Under the pieces are notes generated by a model that worked only from the letters and a program-made list of their open reading frames with translations, did not search any database and was not told the origin of the DNA. Shown here piece by piece: positions 58,401 to 64,000 of a DNA stretch of 64,000 nucleotides (positions within the stretch are counted from its first letter, which is position 1; each line of letters begins with the position of its first letter). This stretch comes from Glossina fuscipes. Lineage: Eukaryota > Arthropoda > Insecta > Diptera > Glossinidae. The stretch covers positions 2,788,384-2,852,383 of the forward strand of contig NW_023998456.1 of the NCBI RefSeq assembly GCF_014805625.2. The letters run 5' to 3'. A program made the position numbers and the translations under genes.

Positions 58401-59272
58401 GGGCATAAAAGCTTCGTTCGCAATCGCATATAATTTTCTTACTTGTTTTCCTTCAAGTTTCTTTATAGATTCTTTTCTAGTAGTTAATTATGTGCTGTAG
58501 CTAAAAAATAACGTCGTTTGCGAAAAAACACAGGTAGTGAAAATTTTTACCACAGATTATAAAAGACATCAGTGCAAAACCCGATAGGTATGAAAGGCAA
58601 ACTTGGTCTTATTAGTGCAATAATTATATGAATTTATATTTGGTACTTCTCACTCTTAATCTTATTCATTATTAATAACAAAATCGTTCATTCATTCATT
58701 CATACATTTCCTAATCTGATATTGAAAAGGACTTTGTAGTGAATATCAAAGGAGTTCTCGCCCTAAAGCATATATAACTTTTTTATTTCTGTCCACTTTT
58801 TAATACTGGTTTTAATTATTCTTTTGATGCTGTTTAGCGTCTCGCTTTGTTTAAACTTATCGAAGGTCTTATCGCTCTTTTAACGACAGAGGCATTAGTG
58901 CGACTGGCACCTGCTGTGTTATCGTCTCTGGTGCGTGAAATGTCCGAAGCTGATCAAAACGTTGATCCGGGTTTACGTCAGTTCGCATTACACGTCGGCA
59001 GCCGCTTACGTAAGCGCATTGGATCCGAATTATATGATAAGTTGAGAACCGAAACACAATTGAAACTCATGGTACGAAGGGCAGAACGTAAAAAACTTTT
59101 GGCTCAGGAGAAAGTTCATGATCCTGTAAGGGCCTCCAAGCGGAAAGCAGCTGTAAAAGAACGGAAAAAGTCGGCTAAGAAATTGAAAACTATGATAGTG
59201 CGAGGGAAAGTAGCTGACGTTAAAGAAAAATTAAAAAAACGCAAACGAAAAGCTGAGGAGAATTTGTTTTGA
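49461..59272 (+). CDS. UTP20: UTP20 / small-subunit processome component 20 (DRIM), four exons
   Basis: UTP20 is a giant HEAT-repeat protein of the nucleolar SSU processome needed for early 18S rRNA processing. Exons 49461-49505 (MADIKHKSKDSNTFR), 49572-56735 (a single 7.16-kb exon), 56808-57443 and 58838-59272 all join in phase 0, giving 2,759 aa, close to the animal family length. Signature regions are the N-terminal FKSFADRVNEIDLRR, the segment WMVLNLTEEFSHFARKV and repeated alpha-helical HEAT units throughout. An acidic, low-complexity linker lies at about residues 1640-1695 (nt 54455-54605). A second acidic patch opens exon 3 (DDEEKEEEIAALQQKELDHE). The lysine-rich C-terminal tail (KKRKRKAEENLF) suits a nucleolar protein. 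No frameshift over 7 kb supports an intact gene. Confidence 0.95.
57444..58837 (+). other. Last intron of UTP20
   Basis: 1.39-kb intron (donor gtaaga, acceptor gctgtttag). Carries a reverse-oriented dispersed repeat copy at 57640-57672. Otherwise AT-rich and non-coding. Confidence 0.75.
57640..57672 (-). repeat. Dispersed repeat copy, reverse orientation
   Basis: The plus strand reads aaatcgatttaagcatgtcc then gtctgttag, the exact reverse complement of the ctaacagac...gacatgcttaaatcgattt core. Confidence 0.65.
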
Positions 59273-59717
59273 TCACATTTATGTGCACGAGTATGTGAAA
59301 AGATCAATGTACAGTAGAATTTAAGCAAAAAATGAATTCTAAGTTGAAATATTCTTCCTTAATTCTCTTACAATATATTTTGTTATTAGTTCTGTCTTTA
59401 CATTTTAAATCTTTCTAAGTAGTGCCTGCGTAATGCTAAGGTTATTAACGAAAATCAGATTGTTCTGAACTTTCGTTCATTTTCGTTCATAATATACGAA
59501 TGGTAGGCTTCGTTTGCTGTTTATGTTTACCAGATAACGCCTGGAACACGGATTAAATGGAACCATCTTTCTCCGACGCATTTTAACAATTTCGTATGGT
59601 GCATTGGAATGAATAGCGTGAACAAGCAAATAACACATTCGCTTTGGTTTTGCGAGCGAGTCTTTGGACCCATTGGCCCACTTTTAACACTAATCTACGA
59701 GCGATAGCTTCCAGGCA

Positions 59718-59870
59718 ATAAACAGACAGAGAATAAAACGGAAGGACGGACAAATAAACATACTTAAAGGAATTCGGAATTTGATCCTGATGAAAAATAT
59801 ATATATGCCTTGCAAGATCTCTGAAGTTTGGTTCATGACGTTTCCAACAGTTTGATAAAAGATTGAAATT
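59718..59870 (+). repeat. Dispersed repeat copy
   Basis: Words acggacaaataaacatactt, ttcggaatttgatcctgatg, aaaatatatatatgccttgc and ctgaagtttggttc in family order. Confidence 0.65.
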
Positions 59871-60014
59871 TCGAGATATTAAAATACTGGGGCCTGGCTA
59901 ATTTATTTCATTTTTGCTTCTGGAGCTTCAGTCGTAGAACTTACGTGCAAATTTTTTGCTTCTGAGAATCGGGTCTTTTCACAAGTTTGGTATGTCAGTT
60001 GACCGATTTGCCAC

Positions 60015-60260
60015 ATTTTCAATACCAATCGGTGTACAAGAACTTCCAACGTCTGTGCCAAATTTGAAGCCAACATCTTCATTTTTCCGATCGCAAGAGT
60101 AATTACCATGGACAATAAGCAAAAAGGCAGACAGGCAAACGTACGCGCTTAAACCTTTTCAGAATTTGATGTTAATCAAGAACGTATATATACTTTACGG
60201 AGTTTCATAAAGTTACTTTACGGAGTGTCCTTCTGGATGTTGCAAACGTTTGGAAATTGC
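60015..60260 (+). repeat. Dispersed repeat copy, long
   Basis: Left part cattttcaataccaatcgg and gccaaatttgaagccaacat parallels 11630-11690. Right part has cagacaggcaaacgtacgcg, ttcagaatttgatgttaatc, aagaacgtatatatacttta and ccttctggatgttgcaaacg. An internal ~20-bp word (actttacggagt) is duplicated. Confidence 0.65.
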
Positions 60261-60276
60261 GGCCTATAGGGCGAAC

Positions 60277-60340
60277 ACAAGAGGACAAGACAGACAGACA
60301 GAAAGCTTGTCACTATTATTGCTGAATCGATTGGTCTAAT
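60277..60340 (+). repeat. Dispersed repeat copy, partial
   Basis: acaagacagacagacagaaa followed by gctgaatcgattggtc. Only the left words of the family are kept. Confidence 0.45.
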
Positions 60341-63034
60341 AAAAAGTGGTTCTATCGCAAAAAATGTAGGTACATGGAACCTCATTATATAGATCTGTGA
60401 CTTTGCTGAACAACGCGGGCCTTACTGCTTTATGCTTGATTAGCTATTTCGCCGTAAATACCAGGGCTCTTTCTGACTCCGGTAGCACACCAGAGATAAC
60501 TCGTGAAATTTGGGCGAGGGTGGTTAGTTAGAACCAGAGCATCACCTCAAGTGTCTATCTTAAAAGGATTGAATTTCTTTTGGCTACATAGATTGGAAGA
60601 ATACAGGTAGCTGAGTGTGCAAATTCAATTTTAGAAAGTATTGTATATCATATTCTTGGAGGCATCTAGCATATGTGTTAGTAGGTATCTTGACGACATT
60701 AGAATTGGACTGACAATTTTTGAAGGCGTCTTCGTAATGATTGCGAAACGTTACGCTAGCATTAACCGTCGCAACTAGCAGCAGAGGGTGCAAAACCCTT
60801 GGGAAATCGTTATAAGATAAAGGGGTGATATCGGCCGGAGAATAAGAGAGAGAAAGGAAACGAACGAGTCGCTACCAGATATACGTTTTTGCAGGAGGTG
60901 CAGATAATTTTTATTGTGTGCATCGGTCAAACTGGGAAAACCTGTAGGTGATGAGCACTAATGAAGCATACGTTTTGACTTTCTTCGTGGCAACCAAGTC
61001 TGAGAATAGCGTAGTGAGCTCAGAATTCCACTTTGCGAAACCATTCTCGTCAGGTTTTGGCGAGAGAGAACTAATGTCACAGAAATTCGCGGTTGCTTAG
61101 GAAGTATTTTGGATATCGAAGATCTTCGGTACCAGGGATATTTTGGGTCGCTTGTCAAGGAGGGGTTTGCGTGATATGAAATTATTGATTTTTTAGATAC
61201 TGTTATTGCAGATGTCAAGTCTAATGGGCAAGTGGTGGCCCATTAATGGCCCCAGAAAATAATTTTCATTGCCTCAGTTAAAAGAGAAAATTGATGAGTT
61301 GGTGAAGTTGAGATCGAGAGTACTACTTGACATGAGGCGATTGACGGAAAACATGAAACCGTCATTAAAGCAACGAAAACTGCTAAAACTAATTAAATTA
61401 ACGAGATCCTTGCCCAAGTTCAACGTTAGTGGGTTCCCATAGAGAGGATGCCTGGGATCGAAATCTCCGCCACGAAAAAAAAACTCGGAAATCCATTGAA
61501 GAAATCACATAGTCTCTATTTTTCGTCACGAAAAGTTCGTATGTGCGTATGTATTCGAAGCGGAAAGTAGACTGATACAATAACTACGTGTGGACGAAGG
61601 TTTGAAGATCTAATACTGATTACGTCCGCAGACAATACATATGAAATACGTCTGAATGATATACCTTTTCGCACTAGAACTGAGACACTGCCAAAGGTAT
61701 CATCTCTGCATTTGGTGACAGCTGCATAATTGGGTAAGTTTTAGTTTGACACCGATTCATCAGAATCAAAAATTTTGCTGAGAATACAGACATCGATGTT
61801 ATTGGAGTTCAGAAAAAAACCGAGAGAAGAACTATTTCGTCTGAATCTTTGTGTGTTGTATTGGAGAAAGGATGTCATATTGGGGTGAAGGACAACACCA
61901 AAAGACGAGGCGTAAGTATTCATTTTCTCAACGAACGAATCTGTCCGCTTTGTTTCACAAGCAGAGGACATTAGCTAGGAGTGGAGGGAATTGAAAGCCG
62001 TTTTTGTACCGTGAGGACTCTGGGCTGTGGGATGTTAGATTTGTTTATTATAATTCCGTTTCGTAAGGATCTTGTCGCTCTCTTGGTGAATGTCTCTAAC
62101 GTTCTCACATGAAGAAGCTGGGGGGAGAGCAGGCAAGTTGCCGTCGTATTCGTTTGAATCAAGGGATTCATAATAGTCTTGAGAGTATTTTTCTCAGAAG
62201 TCTTTGAAGGAAATCTTTATCTTACTTGCTTCTTCTTATTTTTTCCTTGGCAGCCACGTTTTGCTGAGAGTACTGTGGATGGAAGAGGCACGCAGGATAC
62301 ACTTAGTGGTATTGCATTCTTTCGTGCATGCCGGGGAGCTTCCACGTTTAAGACAACGGGAGCTTTTAGTTTTGCAGAAATTCGCTAGGTGGCGAAAGCG
62401 ACCACGTTTAAAGCGGAATGAAACACCTTCTTTTGTTTTATTTAATATTTTGAGCTATAAACAAATTACATTATGTATGTATGATACCATGCAATGCCCA
62501 ATACCATAAACCTATATATATTACAAAAAAATTCGATCTAACTTAAATGTATCATATTTCTTTATTAGCATGAGATATTTCTCCTCGCTAGGCTGAGAGA
62601 GATATTTTAGAAATAATTGCATCGATTGTATTGATATAAATTATTACAGAATTATTGCAGAGATAACATATCATCAAAATGCAGTCGATTAAACCTAGCG
62701 TCCACATATCTTTGTATTCCACCTTTAGACACTGATGAAATTTGATACACTGACAAGTTTGACCCAAGGACAAATCCTATTGAAAATGGCCCGGGCCGGA
62801 CCATTGTTTCGACCACATCCCATATAATGCCTTGTTTTCAAAAGTCGTTATGTGAAAAAACAAACATGTTATGAATACTAAGTAAAGCGATGGAGGGATT
62901 TTTAATCATCGATCGACTGTAATGATTTTCTCGCTTTCCGATTTCTCAAACAATACTTGTTGTTGTATGCCGCCAATATGAAAAATTTTGCAAAATGTAA
63001 TACTTACTTGCCAATGTCAAAATTTTTGTTTATT

Positions 63035-63170
63035 TTTTGGTATGTTGAAACAGAGATGAACTAAGCCAATAGATTTGTGGCTTATATGTCCAATTTTTCA
63101 AGTTGTTGATTAACGGATTACGTCTGTTGGCGAGATAACGTGATGAAATGTTTCTATTTGTTGATCCTTT
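63035..63170 (-). mobile_element. 3' end of an I/Jockey-like element related to the one upstream of Bub3
   Basis: The plus strand ttttttggtatgttg then gagatgaactaagccaatag and gcttatatgtcca aligns with 47425-47490 at roughly four bases in five. Both are preceded by a T-run, as expected for the poly(A) end of a minus-strand insertion. The interior runs into the 10-N gap. Confidence 0.55.
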
Positions 63171-63172
63171 GC

Positions 63173-63182
63173 NNNNNNNNNN
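63173..63182. other. Assembly gap (10 N)
   Basis: Ten N. Confidence 0.99.
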
Positions 63183-64000
63183 GAGAACGAATATACGTTT
63201 ATTCTCAAAGCGGCACAATACATGCAAAACAAAAGATATACTTTAGTCTCTAAATAATTAGCTCTAAATTTAAGAAATTGGAAATATTGAACAAATTAAA
63301 AGTGGGTATAAATCACACAAAAATATATATTTTATTGAAAAGGATACCCATTTAAGAATCCTATAGTTTGCCTAGAAATTCTTTCGGTGTCTCTTTAGTC
63401 CCTAGCAATAGTTATATGTGTACATCTATTTGAAAATATTGGCATCTAATTTTATTGAGTTAATGAATGAATGCGCGAACCCAAAGAGTATATCAATCAC
63501 GTCACATAAGAAGATAAGCGAAAGTGTTTTAGACGATATGGGACACAATTTTAACACTTGCATTATGGTAAAAAATATTTGTTTTGGTGTCCTAAGGGAA
63601 AAAGCAAAAGTTCTACACGTCTTCCCTAATATCCCACTAGTATGTGAAGTAAAACTAACTGCTATACTACGCTATATATACTATGCTAATGGGTATAAAA
63701 ACATCGCAGCTACGTGACGTTTAAAAAATATATAACCCCACTTTGATAGCCTATAGCAATGTAATAAATAAGAAGAAGCTTCTCTAATTGGCATTTTTGT
63801 TGTTTTGAATTTATGACAGTTGTTAGTCAACAAAACTTTCTGTTTTTATGAAATTTTTTCGATTTTGTCAATTTTATATATTAATAAAAAATATCCATCT
63901 TCTTTTTTGGTAAAGCTTTTAGTAATTAAGAAGTATGAGTGAATTTTGAAGAGTAGTAAAAATTTGCATTATTACTAAAGCCAATAACAAAAATTAGACG

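Larger units (their letters stand above)
59273..64000. other. Intergenic DNA downstream of UTP20, repeats only
   Basis: Contains the UTP20 3' UTR, three dispersed repeat copies (59718-59870, 60015-60260, 60277-60340), a GC-balanced stretch at 60900-62420 with many stops that may be a decayed transposon, a retrotransposon tail at 63035-63170, and a 10-N gap. No ORF is convincing. At 61760-61970 one frame reads DVIGVQKKTERRTIS and later ICPLCFTSRGH (a C-x2-C-x5-H end), which hints at a gag-like remnant but is not enough to call. Confidence 0.5.

Noticed and set aside
60958..62420. Possible gag-like ORF with a CPLC...H end
   Set aside because: Frame changes every ~100-200 bp and the cysteine pattern is incomplete. 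Mentioned only as a likely decayed transposon.
63418..63717. 99-codon plus-strand frame near the window end
   Set aside because: It starts at a non-ATG codon, is AT-rich, and has no motif or splice context.

Overview
This is an AT-rich window of an insect nuclear genome, almost certainly a higher (brachyceran) fly. The genes carry spliceosomal introns with GT..AG borders. Recognisable genes are fly-type orthologues: a WIP/verprolin, a Transformer-2, BLOS1, a 326-residue Bub3 and a ~2,760-residue UTP20. Introns and intergenic DNA are full of non-LTR retrotransposon debris. I cannot name the species; a calyptrate fly (tsetse or house-fly relatives) would fit but is not proven here. Two runs of N (21056-21155 and 63173-63182) are assembly gaps.

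Layout. 1-2583: no coding sequence, probably 5' UTR/intron or upstream DNA of the first gene. 2584-14553 (+): nine coding exons of a verprolin/WIP gene (actin regulation), joining in frame to 827 codons. 14554-18600: 3' UTR and intergenic DNA. 18600-24190 (+): broken R1/LOA-like retrotransposon pieces around an assembly gap. 24583-24851 (+): an unidentified terminal exon with its own poly(A) signal. 24970-26417 (+): 3' half of an I-clade retrotransposon with an RNase H domain. 26990-29410: degenerate repeat modules and minisatellites. 30887-31935 (+): BLOS1 (BLOC-1 subunit, lysosome-related organelles). 33289-35382 (-): transformer-2 (sex-specific splicing), convergent with BLOS1. 36168-36688 (+): exons with a BRCA2-type BRC repeat, divergent from tra2. 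37600-42353: tandem repeats and three orphan exon groups, one resembling the cysteine-rich/spacer region of ADAMTS proteins. 42528-45118 (+): second copy of the R1-like element, joined directly to an exon resembling JmjC/cupin-8 proteins. 46357-47394 (-): Bub3 (spindle checkpoint). 47432-49010 (-): I-like retrotransposon tail lying between Bub3 and the divergent UTP20. 49461-59272 (+): UTP20 (small-subunit processome). 59273-64000: intergenic repeats.

The genes are ordinary housekeeping or developmental genes and do not form one pathway. The most informative material is in the transposons and orphan exons. Two R1-like copies share the same aberrant 5' segment. One of them is interrupted in its reverse transcriptase by a 231-bp insertion with a 6-bp target duplication. 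A retrotransposon tail ends within about 20-40 bp of the Bub3 start codon. A dispersed repeat recurs at least nine times. Several single exons with good splice sites have no visible partner exons. I did not find a clearly new molecular system.
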